Assembly (NCBI RefSeq): GCF_963678635.1
Contig: NC_087063.1
Coordinates: forward strand, 13,213,006 to 13,277,005
Length of the DNA stretch: 64,000 nucleotides
Direction: 5' to 3'
From: Symsagittifera roscoffensis
Lineage: Eukaryota; Xenacoelomorpha; Acoela; Convolutidae
Of this stretch, positions 11,894 to 24,159 are shown piece after piece. The notes below the pieces were generated by a model. That model searched no databases. It saw only the letters and a list, made by a program, of their open reading frames with translations, and had not been told where the DNA came from. A program made the translations under genes and the position numbers. How positions within the stretch are numbered: position 1 is the first letter of the stretch; the number at the start of each line of letters is the position of its first letter.

Positions 11894-12128
11894 TTTAGAC
11901 AACCGCGTATTCATACTCGTCAGTAAGCAGACAAACACTATATTAACCGATCAGAATCAAGACAAGGAAGAAATTCGTACAATATATTAACCAATCAGAA
12001 TCGAAACAACGAAGAAATTTGTAAATAATAATAATTTAGTTCGTAAGTTTGCTTTTTCATCTCGATTCTGATTGGTTAATATAGTATTTGTCTGCTCAAT
12101 GACGAGTTTGAATACGCGGTTGTCTAAA
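11894..12128. mobile_element. MITE-like element with inverted arms of about 65 bp
   Basis: Left arm 11894-11958 starts TTTAGACAACCGCGTATTCA. Right arm 12064-12128 is its reverse complement with a few mismatches, ending GCGGTTGTCTAAA. The centre is AT-rich and contains a further partial copy of the arm (TTAACCAATCAGAATCGA). No transposase and no clear target-site duplication. Confidence 0.7.
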
Positions 12129-12189
12129 CCTAAACTGATTTCGGAATTAAAATCACAGCTCGAATGATTTTTTATGATACTACTCATGA

Positions 12190-12475
12190 CCCTCTAATGA
12201 GAGTTTATAAAGGTGCCAAAAATTGCACTGAAAACCCGTCCACACGTCATAGTTTCAGAATCTACGAGCGTTTTTTTTTTAGTTCGACCAAACTGATTTT
12301 CTGAGCTCTCACAAATCAGTATAAAGACCCTATTTTGGCCAAGTTTTATGGCGGCACGGCAGGCGACAGTTTGAAAAAAAAACTGGCCGAAAAGGCATTT
12401 TAGGCACTTGAGATATTTGACCAAAAAACCGCGTTTTTTTGGCGTGTGCTCCCCCTTCAAAATTAATAGAGATTG
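12190..12475. mobile_element. Fragment of the hAT-type MITE family
   Basis: Contains internal family motifs (AGTTCGACCAAACTGATTTT, CTGAGCTCTCA, GGCGTGTGCTCCCCCTTC) seen in the complete copies at 25990-26394 and 33479-33911, but lacks the CAGGGGCGGAT termini. Confidence 0.55.
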
Positions 12476-13282
12476 GCATATTATAGAATAAAAATGAAGA
12501 AATCATTTTTATGGTTGTTTTTTTTGGGGGGGGGGGCTTGGGTAATTTTTCATAGTTTTATTACTATTTTTTATTTATTTGACAGGGTAGAAGTGGATGG
12601 TAAAGGGTCAACTGCTAACTAAAATAAATGATTATTTTCATAAAATTGTTCCAAATTATGTTTTTTTCCGAATCTGCTTTTAAAGCATTAGCTCCTTCTA
12701 AATTGGTTTTGGAGGCTTTGGTTTTTTTCTAATGTGTGAATGGAGAATGAATAAAATATTGTATTTATCGACTCGAAGAGTCTGATCGTTGCCTTTGCGA
12801 TAAGCAGGTTTGTTGTAATCGGCTACTACAAGCGTTGCTTACACTTGCGAAACGAGTGTATTAGTACGAACCTTCTTTTTTTCCAACCTAAGTCGCAAAT
12901 GAAAGTGCTACTTTTGGTGGCACTTTGATCGATAGGCTGCTGTAGCAGTGCAATGTCATATTTGCTTTAACGTTTGATTAGTAAACGTTAACAGAGTTGA
13001 TGCATTTTTAATTCATCAACTGAATCGAAGAAAGTTATTTGTTTCAAACAACAGTGCAATGATAAAAAGCACGAATTCAGAAATTTCCCAACTCAATGTA
13101 TCTCGCAATTTTTTTTGAAATGCATAATTTATATTTAAAAAAATTGGCTTTATGCTTTCCAATTTATTTCATGCAAAATTGTGCCTTTCTGTATTTGGTG
13201 TCCCTTTTGCGGCATCGAATTGGCAATTTTTTAGCATGTGTAGCTTCGTTATTAGTGGCTTGTTTTGGGGGGAATTCAAGCA

Positions 13283-13467
13283 TACGTGGCTGAGTGGTTA
13301 GTACGTGAGGCAAAATTGCAAGGTCGCAGATTCGAATCCTACACGTAGCCGAGTTTTTGCTAATTCGAGGCTTATTTATACTCTTTCTTATTTCACTTGA
13401 TAGAGCTGCTTTTTGGTCGTATTCTCGCAAGTGTTTGCGAAGCGCAGCTTCGCCTCTGTGTTTAAAC
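13283..13467 (+). mobile_element. tRNA-derived SINE, family A
   Basis: A tRNA-like head has an A-box (GTGGCTGAGTGGTTAGTAC) and a B-box (AGATTCGAATCC). The body has TTGATAGAGCTGCTTTTT, and the 3' end is TTCTCGCAAGTGTTTGCGAAGC followed by GCAGCTTCGCCTCTGTG, which forms a hairpin. The same order recurs at 18001-18166 and 24950-25127. An extra 5' module of this family (CCAACCTAAGTCGCAAA) lies further upstream, at about 12840-12900. Confidence 0.75.
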
Positions 13468-14436
13468 TCTGGGTGGTTATATCGCTCCCTCTTGAGAGAA
13501 AAAATGGTCCCATTGCGCCTACAACCTACATTTATTTCGTATAACAATGGAGAATGAATGGCCTTAATTATGTTTAACCATGGTCACAGAATATAATTGA
13601 AATATTTGGTATTTCAAATCCGCTGACTGACCTATATAGTAAAAAGCTGTTAGTTTCGTCCAGCTTTCCTTGGATGATGTCTTGATTCCAGAAGTATGTG
13701 GAAATCAGGAAAAGGCCTGAGGTGACATATAATCTGAAATGATGCAAAGCATGATCTTATCTGAACCAATGATAAAACTCGAGACTGAAAAACACTTTTT
13801 TTAGTTGGATAACATTCAATTGATCTGTTTTGTTTGGTTTTTGAAGTTTGTAATCTCTCAACCTATACAGTAAATCTCAATATTCTGACTCGTTTCATAG
13901 TGTGATGTTGATACACATGATCTCTGATTAATGATTACAATTACTTCTGAACAGCTCGTATGTTGCTCCTTTCCTTTGTGGATAAATCGTCTTAATTATA
14001 TAGGAAAGGTTTTCCAACTGTTAATGAACGAAGTGATATATCACTTATATAGGTGGCGTTCACGCAAATTTGACTTTTCGCAGTTTGATTTTTGCCAGGT
14101 TTTCGCAGTTTGACTTTTGATTTCATTTTAAATTTATTATTATCAAAGCTACGCTCTCGAGTAAAAAAAGCGAAAAACTGATCTGTTGTTCTTTTGGTTT
14201 AACTCTATTTCCGTTCACTAAACCATTTAGTCTGTTTCAGTTATGATTTCTTAAGTTCACTTCAAATTCATTTAATAAATTGAAGGAACATTACGCTTTC
14301 CAATAACGAAAATACAAATCGACCTAGAAACGCGAAAGATTTTTCACAACACTCTATTTTAGTTTTTATCGATCCAGTTTTCGAAGTTGTGATTTATCAT
14401 AAATGTGCTCAGTAGAGAAGGTTCTCGAAAGTCAAA
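13468..14436. other. Non-coding, dispersed-repeat fragments
   Basis: No gene recognised. About 13930-14010 matches 22250-22320 in inverted orientation (CTTCTGAACAG, TAAATCGTCTTAAT). About 14050-14400 belongs to a dispersed module (TTCGCAGTTTGACTTTTG...) seen again at 15.2, 26.4 and 30.5 kb. Confidence 0.5.
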
Positions 14437-16100
14437 TAGATGTAAGGTCAGATCTATTTACGTGTAAAATGCTTTAACAAATCAAATACGTTGTTTGTTT
14501 TCTTGAACTCCTTGACAAATTTCCATTTGACTGTTGGCTATGCTCCATGTTTGTGATGCATTTTGGTCTAATTTTGTAACAGTTGTCTACGACTTTTCTT
14601 ATGACCAACAAGAAAATCATCCAAGGAGTCGGTTGTTGATAGAATTGATTGTGTCAATGAACGAAATCAAGATCGTTTTTTTTAGACTTGTCTTTTTTCT
14701 TTTAAATTTTGTTCATGTCTAAGTTCATTTTTGGTTTTTTTTAAAGTCGGATTCCAAATAACTTTCTAAGAGGAAAGGGAAATTACGTTTTTAATTACGT
14801 ATGTGCAAATGGAGTGAAAGGCGTGCATGACTTTAGTTTCGAAAGTGGATTTAATTTATAGATTTCCCAGCGGAATGAATAAATAATACTTTGATCCAGG
14901 TTTTTCAAACTGGGTTATCGTTATCATGCTTGCGATAAGCAAGCGTATCAAACTGGAATCTAGACTTTTTTCTGGTTAACAACTAGTTTAACAGAATCAC
15001 TTGAATCATTTGATCGCTTGCTTTATTAATGAAGGTAATTTTCATGAAAATGTTGGTACAATAGTGTGGTAGTAAGGATCGGGGCTATGTCGCGAAAGTT
15101 CAAGGGTTCGAATCCGAGATCATGCCAGTTTTTCTAATTCGATGAACGTAGTTCAGACTCTTATATAGGTCGCGATGATTTTTTCATTTTTTTCAGCAAA
15201 GTCTTAAAATTTGTTCAGGCTCAAATTTACTTTTTCGCGGTTTGACTCTTGCTTTCTTTTTAAGTTCAGTTCATTTCTTTTGATAAAGGAAGGCAAACTC
15301 CTCTATCGAATGTAAAAATCACAAAAGTGTGATTGACTTCTATTTTTGAAAATGGAATTTAATCATCAGATTTCCCAGCGGAACAAAAACTTTACCAATG
15401 ATCCAGTTTTCTCAAATTGAGTTTATCAAAAAGTGCTAATGATAAATTGTTCTAGAAATTCAAAGATTTTGAAAGAACAAGTCGTTTTTTTTGTTTCCTT
15501 ACGTTCACTTTGCGTTCATTTCTCTTTTCCAACTGTGAGTTGGCTATGTTCATTTTAGCTGCAAGTGTTGGTCATTGTGTTTTTAGGGGACTTGAAGCTT
15601 TTTAACAAAGTCTTTTTTTTCCGGCTCCTGGTGTCTGCTCAAAAATTGTCGGCTTTGTTTTCGCTTCGTCAGTATCGTTCCGTTGCTGAATTGAAATTCA
15701 AATAATTAGCTTGGCTTGTTTGCCTAGATAGAAATTTTATCGAGACATTCGGAAATTTGTGTAAATCTAGTTTTTCAATTCTTATGTTTTTTTCATGTTT
15801 TTGTTGTATCGCAAGTGATGCGAAGCTCCGCTTCGTCTCTGTGTTCTAGTGAACTATCTCCCCCTAAATCAAAATAGGGTTGAGCTAGTTTGTTTGTTCA
15901 AAAGTATTATTTTTAGCCTACCAGATTTGAGCGTGGTACGATTTTTTCTTTGGTCTATTTAGAAGGGAAGTTGTTCTCATGGGTTGAATTTTTTAAACTT
16001 TACAAAAGTGCGCATATTTGCCGGGTGTTTTTTTCAGAAAATTCTGTTCAATTATTTGTTTGTTTCAATTTTAAGAACGCAAGACGAGCAAACATTTTTA
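14437..16100. repeat. Tandem duplication, copy 1 (unit 1662 bp)
   Basis: Repeated at an offset of exactly 1662 bp from about 14437. The copies look identical to the eye except one substitution (G at 15441, T at 17103). The unit contains a family-B SINE (about 14930-15200), the GCGGTTTGACTC dispersed module and a 3' hairpin tail (15802-15845). The 62-residue open frames that it carries twice have no protein-like features. Confidence 0.93.
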
Positions 16101-17761
16101 GATGTAAGGTCAGATCTATTTACGTGTAAAATGCTTTAACAAATCAAATACGTTGTTTGTTTTCTTGAACTCCTTGACAAATTTCCATTTGACTGTTGGC
16201 TATGCTCCATGTTTGTGATGCATTTTGGTCTAATTTTGTAACAGTTGTCTACGACTTTTCTTATGACCAACAAGAAAATCATCCAAGGAGTCGGTTGTTG
16301 ATAGAATTGATTGTGTCAATGAACGAAATCAAGATCGTTTTTTTTAGACTTGTCTTTTTTCTTTTAAATTTTGTTCATGTCTAAGTTCATTTTTGGTTTT
16401 TTTTAAAGTCGGATTCCAAATAACTTTCTAAGAGGAAAGGGAAATTACGTTTTTAATTACGTATGTGCAAATGGAGTGAAAGGCGTGCATGACTTTAGTT
16501 TCGAAAGTGGATTTAATTTATAGATTTCCCAGCGGAATGAATAAATAATACTTTGATCCAGGTTTTTCAAACTGGGTTATCGTTATCATGCTTGCGATAA
16601 GCAAGCGTATCAAACTGGAATCTAGACTTTTTTCTGGTTAACAACTAGTTTAACAGAATCACTTGAATCATTTGATCGCTTGCTTTATTAATGAAGGTAA
16701 TTTTCATGAAAATGTTGGTACAATAGTGTGGTAGTAAGGATCGGGGCTATGTCGCGAAAGTTCAAGGGTTCGAATCCGAGATCATGCCAGTTTTTCTAAT
16801 TCGATGAACGTAGTTCAGACTCTTATATAGGTCGCGATGATTTTTTCATTTTTTTCAGCAAAGTCTTAAAATTTGTTCAGGCTCAAATTTACTTTTTCGC
16901 GGTTTGACTCTTGCTTTCTTTTTAAGTTCAGTTCATTTCTTTTGATAAAGGAAGGCAAACTCCTCTATCGAATGTAAAAATCACAAAAGTGTGATTGACT
17001 TCTATTTTTGAAAATGGAATTTAATCATCAGATTTCCCAGCGGAACAAAAACTTTACCAATGATCCAGTTTTCTCAAATTGAGTTTATCAAAAAGTGCTA
17101 ATTATAAATTGTTCTAGAAATTCAAAGATTTTGAAAGAACAAGTCGTTTTTTTTGTTTCCTTACGTTCACTTTGCGTTCATTTCTCTTTTCCAACTGTGA
17201 GTTGGCTATGTTCATTTTAGCTGCAAGTGTTGGTCATTGTGTTTTTAGGGGACTTGAAGCTTTTTAACAAAGTCTTTTTTTTCCGGCTCCTGGTGTCTGC
17301 TCAAAAATTGTCGGCTTTGTTTTCGCTTCGTCAGTATCGTTCCGTTGCTGAATTGAAATTCAAATAATTAGCTTGGCTTGTTTGCCTAGATAGAAATTTT
17401 ATCGAGACATTCGGAAATTTGTGTAAATCTAGTTTTTCAATTCTTATGTTTTTTTCATGTTTTTGTTGTATCGCAAGTGATGCGAAGCTCCGCTTCGTCT
17501 CTGTGTTCTAGTGAACTATCTCCCCCTAAATCAAAATAGGGTTGAGCTAGTTTGTTTGTTCAAAAGTATTATTTTTAGCCTACCAGATTTGAGCGTGGTA
17601 CGATTTTTTCTTTGGTCTATTTAGAAGGGAAGTTGTTCTCATGGGTTGAATTTTTTAAACTTTACAAAAGTGCGCATATTTGCCGGGTGTTTTTTTCAGA
17701 AAATTCTGTTCAATTATTTGTTTGTTTCAATTTTAAGAACGCAAGACGAGCAAACATTTTT
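16101..17761. repeat. Tandem duplication, copy 2 (unit 1662 bp)
   Basis: Second copy of the unit; the match ends at 17761, where TTTTTTAAACAGGG replaces TTTTTAGATGTAAGG. It includes duplicate SINE-B (about 16592-16860) and tail (17464-17507) sequences. Confidence 0.93.
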
Positions 17762-17849
17762 TAAACAGGGATTCTTTGATACTTAAAAAAATTTTCAGTT
17801 TGAAAGGAAAAACTTTGAAGCATTTTTGTTGGATTTTTCGTGCACTGAT

Positions 17850-18166
17850 AGCTCGCGAGCGTAGTGTATTAGGACGAACATATTTATTGAATTTGTTTTC
17901 ACTTATTTGGTGGAACTTTTGCTATAATCACGATCTGAAGCAGTGGAAGTTTCAAAGCATCTGTTATCTGCTTTGTTTATGGCTAGTCTTTGTGATTTAA
18001 TAAGCGTCCGTGGCTGAGTGGTTAGCGCGTAAAACTCATAATCTCTAGGTCGCTGATCGAGTCCGAGACGTAGTCGAATTTTTTTTTCTACTTCTTATTG
18101 AACTTTATAGAGCTGCTTTTTGTCGTGTTCTCGCTAGGATTTGCGAAGTGCAGCTTTGCCTCTATG
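17850..18166 (+). mobile_element. tRNA-derived SINE, family A
   Basis: The 5' module (GTGTATTAGGACGAACAT; GCTATAATCACGATCTG) is followed at 18003 by CGTCCGTGGCTGAGTGGTTA and a degenerate B-box (TGATCGAGTCC). Then come TTATAGAGCTGCTTTTTGTC and the 3' hairpin (TTTGCGAAGTGCAGCTTTGC). Confidence 0.75.
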
Positions 18167-19130
18167 TAAGAGTTTTATTTCGATTTTTCTCGAAGGCATG
18201 GTTTCTGATTTTTTTTGGTTCTGATTGTGTGTGCAGTTAGCTGCACACAACTTGGTATAAAATTTTCATTTTGAGCAAATTCATTTGAAGTCTGTTCATG
18301 GTGATGGCACAGCATTTTGCTCAAATCTCTAATCTTTTTAGAATTTAGTCAGAATTTCTGAAATTAATATCTTAAATTTATTTCCGGAAAACTTTGTTTT
18401 CCAATTTTGCTTTGATTGTTTTGTTACGAAGGTATTTGGCGGGTGTTGCTTGATCTTCAAAATTGCGGGTGTTTCTAGTAATGTTTTGAAATTTATGAAT
18501 TTTTTCACTAATGGGCGGCTTTATGTTTTTGTGATCTTGTTTGTTGTGGTTCAGTTGCGTATTTGACAGGTTGATATTTACCTTTTTTCCCTGAATTCTT
18601 TTTTGCAGTATTGTTTGAAATGTTTGTATTCAAGTTTTTTGAAAATTCGATATTAATTTTTTCGTTTGATCTTTGTTTTTAACTAATGTCGAAAGTGCCT
18701 TTTGATACATCCGGGTGTTCTTGATGAACATGCATTTTATTTGGTTTCATAGTTTCCTTAGTTTCTTTGGGCTCCAAATTTTAGAGGTTGTTACGATTTT
18801 GTAGCTCCATTTTTTTAATTACTTTTTGACAGCTCAACGGTCGTCTACCCATGCATTGTCTGCTTGATTACCGATTGATGAATTTGGTTTCAATACGAAT
18901 TTAACTCTGCCAGTTGTTTTTTGTTATGTTTTTCTTGAATGGAGAAAAAAATACAAAAAATTTTGGTTGTTGCCATTTCTCGACTTTGTTCATTTTTTAC
19001 TCATTTATTTTCGCGTCATGAAACTGTGTGTTTTGTATTGTACTTTTTAAATTGTATTTTGCCTTTGTTTGCTAATTTTTTTTTGTACTCTTTGGCTGTG
19101 AAAACGTTGAAAATTAGCTAACAGATTTTG
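18167..19130. other. Non-coding, nothing recognised
   Basis: AT-rich with long T-runs; no exon, RNA or repeat that I can name. Confidence 0.4.
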
Positions 19131-19138
19131 AACGAATC

Positions 19139-19165
19139 TACTATCTATCTATCTATCTATCTATC

Positions 19166-19199
<34 letters not shown>

Positions 19200-19300
19200 G
19201 ATCGATCGATCTATCTTTCTTTTTTTCTTTCTATCTATCTATCTATCTATCTGTCTATCTTTCTATCTATCTGTCTTTCTTTCCATCTGCCTATTATATA
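19139..19300. repeat. (CTAT)n microsatellite
   Basis: Long interrupted CTAT/CTTT/CGAT tetranucleotide tract. It yields an Ile/Tyr/Leu/Ser open frame that is an artefact of the repeat. Confidence 0.95.
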
Positions 19301-19339
19301 TTTATATCTATTTGTTATATCCATCTATCTATATATCTG

Positions 19340-20724
19340 TCTATTGTATATTCAAATGCGGGCTTCACTATCTCGACATGTTTAAGCGTTTTCAACGTAT
19401 TATTTTTGCATGCTTAACGAAAGTTTGTTTTCACGTTTAAGTTATATCGTATATTGCAATGGTTTATTTTTTTCGCTTTTCCAGTTTCAAATCGGTGTAT
19501 ATTTCACCAAGTATGAAGTTAGCAAGTCAACAGCAAGGTGCTGTCGGTGTTCTCCCAGTGGTAGAGATTTCGTCATTGTCTACAACTCTTTACGAGATAC
19601 GACCTTCTTTTATGACCTTCTTTTTATGAATGCTCAGAACAATAGATTTTCTAAATTCCACAAAGTCTGTATTTCTCAACCCTATGTTTGAGTACTGATT
19701 GGGTACTCTCAGGGGTTGCGAATTGCGCCTCCAAATGTGACTGCCAAAATGCTTTAAGTTTCCGAGAGTTGACGTTTTTTTAAATTTCAGGAAATTAAGA
19801 TACAATTATTTCCTCAAAATTTGAATTTTTCAACTCTGCAGTTGGGCACTGTCAGGGCACTCTCATTGTTTGCAAAAATGACCTCCAAATGCGACTGCTC
19901 AAATGTTCTTGGTTTCCGAGATATGCCGTTTTTTATGATTTTTTTTGATTTAGTAAACTTCACAAAGTTCGAAATTCTTAACATTCTGGCGGGGTGCTCC
20001 AAGGTTCTCTCAAGAGGTTTAATCATGGACTCCAAATATGCCTAATCAACGGCTTTTAATCCTAGATTTGACGTTTTAATGATGTTTAAAAAAATTTTCA
20101 AAAGTTTCAGTTTAATAGAAAATATTTTGAAATTGTCGACCATTTAATGGGGTGCTGCCAGCTGACAACCAGCTTTTGCAGATATGGCCTGTATCCTAAT
20201 TTTTTGGCGTAACCTTTTTAATCTTTCACATTCTTGTTTTTCATGATATTTCAAGATTTTCCATCAAGAGTTAAACTAAGAAAAAATAGTGTAATGTTTC
20301 AAAATTATTTGCGCTGGATTAAAGTGTTGATGGCAGCAAATGATAAACGTACGGGCTTATGATAAAAAAGAACTAAGTTAAACAAGAATCTCATTTATGA
20401 ATTGAGTGATTTTGCAAGCGAAATTTTTTCAAGTATTTTTTAATATGGAAAAAGCAGTTTTATGCTGTCGGCAATTTTTTGTTACTTCGTTAAAAATACA
20501 AAAATCTGAAACCCAGTAGTTTTGGAGATTTGAACATTCCAATTTAAAGATAACCTTTGAGTTAAAATTAATATATCGTTCAATTTTTGATATAAAAAGC
20601 GTTGTTCGATGATCCCGTCCATTGTTACGGTTGCATTCATTTCGTTGTTTTTCATATATTTTATAAAGAATTTTAACGGTTATTAAAGCACTGTTACAAG
20701 CACTGGAGGTGCGTTGCACGCTAG
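19340..20724 (+). mobile_element. Non-autonomous Helitron, copy 1
   Basis: Starts TCTATTGTATATTCAAATGC, then GGGCTTCACTATCTCG. Ends with a short hairpin (GCACTGGAGGTGC), a spacer and CTAG followed by T, which is the Helitron terminal pattern (5' TC; 3' hairpin plus CTRR; insertion before T). The interior has tandem subunits of the type TTCAACTCTGCAGTTGGGCA...CTCAAATG...GAGATATGCCGTTTTT. No Rep/helicase gene is visible. The same termini occur at 36549-37801 and 46494-48571. Confidence 0.75.
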
Positions 20725-21290
20725 TTGTATTAAAATTTGTCCGGTTTTCATAGATTTTTGTTTGACTTGAAAATAAAATTAGAAGACCTTGATTTAATCA
20801 TTTTTTGCATTTGTAGTCTTCTGAGGAATTCAGTGTATTGCAGTTAAATTGAACCAATGGTTAGAGTCAGACTCAAACTGTTGCTTTTATTGGATTTTGA
20901 TTATTTTGCGGATAAATATCGAGAAATGTTTGCAATACGCGACAATCTTGAGTGTTTTTATTTTTTCAGCTTCCTTTTTCTGCATCTGTGGTAAAAACTT
21001 TTTAGGCATTTAGGCTTTTTTGTTTGGCTAAATAGCAGACGAAAGCTTTGCTTGGCTCTTTTTCCTTTCCCCCCCCCCACCTGCAAACTTTTACATGTAA
21101 ATTTGTTGACTACATTGTCCGAAAAAGAGCCCTTTGCTTTAGTGGCTTAATGGTCAATTAAAATTTGGTCTCGGGCGGCGTTGTTTTCAAGTGAAGCGAG
21201 TTGTACATGGTCTGATTAATGTCTCATTTCATTTCCATCGAACCGATTCCTCGAAGTATTGAATTATTTATTTATTGTTACTTGATTTAG

Positions 21291-22630
21291 ATGGCTTTAG
21301 CATCAACGATGCTTGTGCAATGGACAAGCATGTCATAAAGGGAAATAAAGGTGTGATTTGTTTCTGATTTTGTAAGTTTTTTTGCTGAAATATTTTGTAT
21401 ACATCTTTATTGTGAATGTGAGTTTGTTTATTTCCGAACCAATGAGAAATTAATAAAGCTCATGTTTTTTTAAAAAAGTTACCAAGCGAATTGGGAAGGT
21501 TTTCGTAGGTTGGGTTTTTTCGAGCCGTCTCAAGTGTCCCAAAGAAACTTTCTATGATTTTGGGAGGATATCATGATAAATCCCTCATAATATGTCTGAA
21601 TGGTTTTTGTTACACTGGCTTACAACATGGTAAATGTTTTTTTTCTTGCCAACTCTTGTAAGTACTTTTTTTGCAATGTTTGAATTTGTTTTCTTAAAGT
21701 TTTTCTGTTGTTCATTTTTGTCTCACTTGGATGCGTTGGAACAGTTCTATAATTTCAAGATTTCAGATTTTGTCGAAATGTTTTAAAATTTATAGACCAA
21801 TTTTGTTGAAAGCTGAAAATAAAATAGACTTTCTGAATTGTTGCTGGACTTATGATAGTAATTGTGTAGATCTCAGAGTGATGATCGAGGGGTGAGTGAA
21901 AATGCTCTTCTGTCAGAAAAGACGAAAAGAGATAGAGGGGACATTATTAATGTGGAACACAAACGCGAAAGCGAAAGCTCTTCTTCGGGTTACACTTATC
22001 AATCAGCTGTTTTGTGTAAAAATTCAAAAGTGAACTTCGCCTTGTTCAGCTCAGTTAATTATTAGGTTGAATTATTTAAGAATACAAATACAGCCATACT
22101 TTTGATATACTGCATTAGTTGAACCAAATTTTTTTCTGTTATTAGTCCCAAATTTAAGAAATTGCATTCAGTGCGCTTCTTTTTTCTTTGGAATCCAGTT
22201 TTGTTTTTCGGTCGAAGTAAAATCATTGTGTTGCCAGAATGATGAAGGATTAATATAAGACGATTAATCCACGGGGGAAAGGACCAAAATACGAACTGTT
22301 CACTTCTGAAAGATGAACGGCTGTTGTGACCCTGATTAAGAAATGTATATAATTTCTGGGCTAAGAAATTTTGCCACATCCTCAAGCAACGAGCGTGGAT
22401 CGTGTTAAGCCTCGAACCTTCGACCCAATTCGTTGCCCTGAAATAGTCGATTGAGAAATGGTATCAAAATAAATCTATCGATGGAACGAATTCTTAATCA
22501 GTTTTGCTTCAACTTTGTTTCAGGCTCTGTCGTAACTGAGGTCGCGCCTGTAGAGAAGAGTGGCGATGTAAATGTCGACAACAAACTGACGTCCAAAATA
22601 ACTCCAAAGCAGTCTCAGGGCATAATTCAG
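21291..22630 (+). CDS. Candidate 5' exons of the WD40 gene
   Basis: Two phase-compatible exons. 21291-21350 (acceptor TTGATTTAG, donor AAAG|GTGTGA) encodes DGFSINDACAMDKHVIKGNK. 22524-22630 (acceptor TTTGTTTCAG, donor ATTCAG|GTACTA) encodes GSVVTEVAPVEKSGDVNVDN and continues through TPKQSQGIIQ. They join with one nucleotide carried over. The peptide is polar, with no domain. The second exon ends in phase 0, while the next WD40 exon (24160) needs one carried nucleotide, so either an exon of length 3n+1 is missing between them or these belong to another transcript. No initiator exon was found. A further open stretch at 21868-22062 has exon-like composition but does not fit the phase. Confidence 0.4.
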
Positions 22631-22814
22631 GTACTACTGTTGAAGGTTTCAAACGAAAACCTGTTTTGGTGAAAAATACGAAGAATCAATTTTTCAAAAC
22701 TTCCTTTAATTACGCTTGCGATTAGCAAGCGTTATCAAATCAGAATATATACGTTTTTCAGGTTAACATTTAGTGTAACAAAAACGCTTGAATCATTTGA
22801 TAACTTGATTCACA

Positions 22815-23880
22815 ATTGTTCACCACCCTTTACATCCCACGATCACGCATTCCTCTCAGTACCCTTTACATCCAACCTTCACGCATCCCCTTGCCACCCT
22901 TTACATCCCACACCCACACATACCCTCACCACTATTTACATACCAAGCTTTAGCAACACCCCCCCCCCCCCCCTCAACCCTTTACATCCCACGCTCTTGC
23001 ATCCCGCTCACCACCCTTTACATTCCACGCTCTCACATACCCCCTCACTATACTTAACTTCCACTTTGTAGCACGCAAAAGGATAAAAACCTTTGAATTT
23101 CAGAACTATAGCTCGAAGGTTTTCCTGAAAATAGTTTTGTTTTCGGTTCAACCTAGGTTTTGAACGAAAACCTGTTTTGCGGAAAAATATGATAAATAGT
23201 TTTTAAAAGTTTCCTATTTTTACGTTTGCGTTTAGAAAGCGTTAACAAATCGTAATATATACTTTTCAGGCTAACATGTAGTGTAACAAAATCGCTTGAA
23301 TCATTTGGTACCTTAATTAACAATATGTTCGCCACCCTTTACATTCCACGCTCACGCATCCCCCTCTGCACCGTTTTCATCCCACGCTCACGCATCTCCC
23401 CTCACCATTCTTTGCATCCCACGCTTACGCATTCGCCCTCACCTTTTACATACCACGCTCACACATCCTCCCTCACCACCCTTTACATCCCATGCTCCCA
23501 CATCCCCGTTCACCACCCTTTACATTCCGCGCTAGCGCATCTTCCTCACCGCCTTTTACTTTACACGCTCACCCATCCCCCTCCCCACTCTTTACATACC
23601 AAGCTCACGCACCCCCCTCACAAACCTTAACATCTCACGCTCACGCATCCCCCTCATCCTCCTGTACATACCACGCTCGCACATATTCTCTCAGCACCCT
23701 TTACATTCCACGCTAACGCGTCCCCCTCAACACCCTTTACGTCCCACGCTCACACATCCCCTCACTACCGTTAACATTCCACGATCACGCATTCCTCTCA
23801 GTAGCCTTTACATCCCACGCTCACCCATCCCCCTCACCACCCTTTACCTCCCACGCTCACCCATCCCCCTTGACCTCCTT
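22815..23880. repeat. Minisatellite, unit about 33-34 bp, in two blocks
   Basis: Roughly 25 copies of a unit close to CACCCTTTACATCCCACGCT plus CACGCATCCCCCT fill 22815-23050 and 23327-23880. The stretch between (23095-23326) repeats the sequence just before the first block (about 22640-22810: GAAAACCTGTTTTG, then GTGTAACAAAA.CGCTTGAATC). A larger module of leader plus minisatellite has therefore been duplicated. The Pro/His/Ser-rich open frames are by-products. Confidence 0.9.
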
Positions 23881-24159
23881 TCATTACTCTTTTCCGATCT
23901 TGGATTGGCTTTGTTCATTCGTGGCACCTGATTTTGCGTGAAAAAGAAAAAAACTAAGCTAAAACACTGAAGTTCCTCCCCATTTTCAATGACCGGAACG
24001 ACAAAAGTAACCAGTTGTTGCGCATGGTACCCTGTTTACTTGGTCAAAATTCAGTAATTAGGAGAACGCCCAAATGCAAATATGGAGTCTTGCTATCATA
24101 TTATTGGCATGTTATCAGATTGCTCGCTTGGTTTTTTATAATGAACTTCAAATTTTCAG

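Noticed and set aside
14534-16384. Two identical 62-residue open frames
   Set aside because: Identical because of the 1662-bp duplication; no codon bias, domain or splice context.
19128-19385. Open frame of Ile/Tyr/Leu/Ser repeats
   Set aside because: Translation of the CTAT microsatellite, not a gene.
21868-22062. Acidic/Ser-rich frame as an exon of the WD40 gene
   Set aside because: Acceptor candidates give the wrong phase with both neighbours; kept only as a remark.
22805-23716. Open frames rich in Pro/His/Ser/Leu
   Set aside because: Produced by the 33-34-bp minisatellite; open in several frames because the unit lacks stops.
22815-23880. CRISPR array
   Set aside because: Units are contiguous without unique spacers, and the genome is animal.
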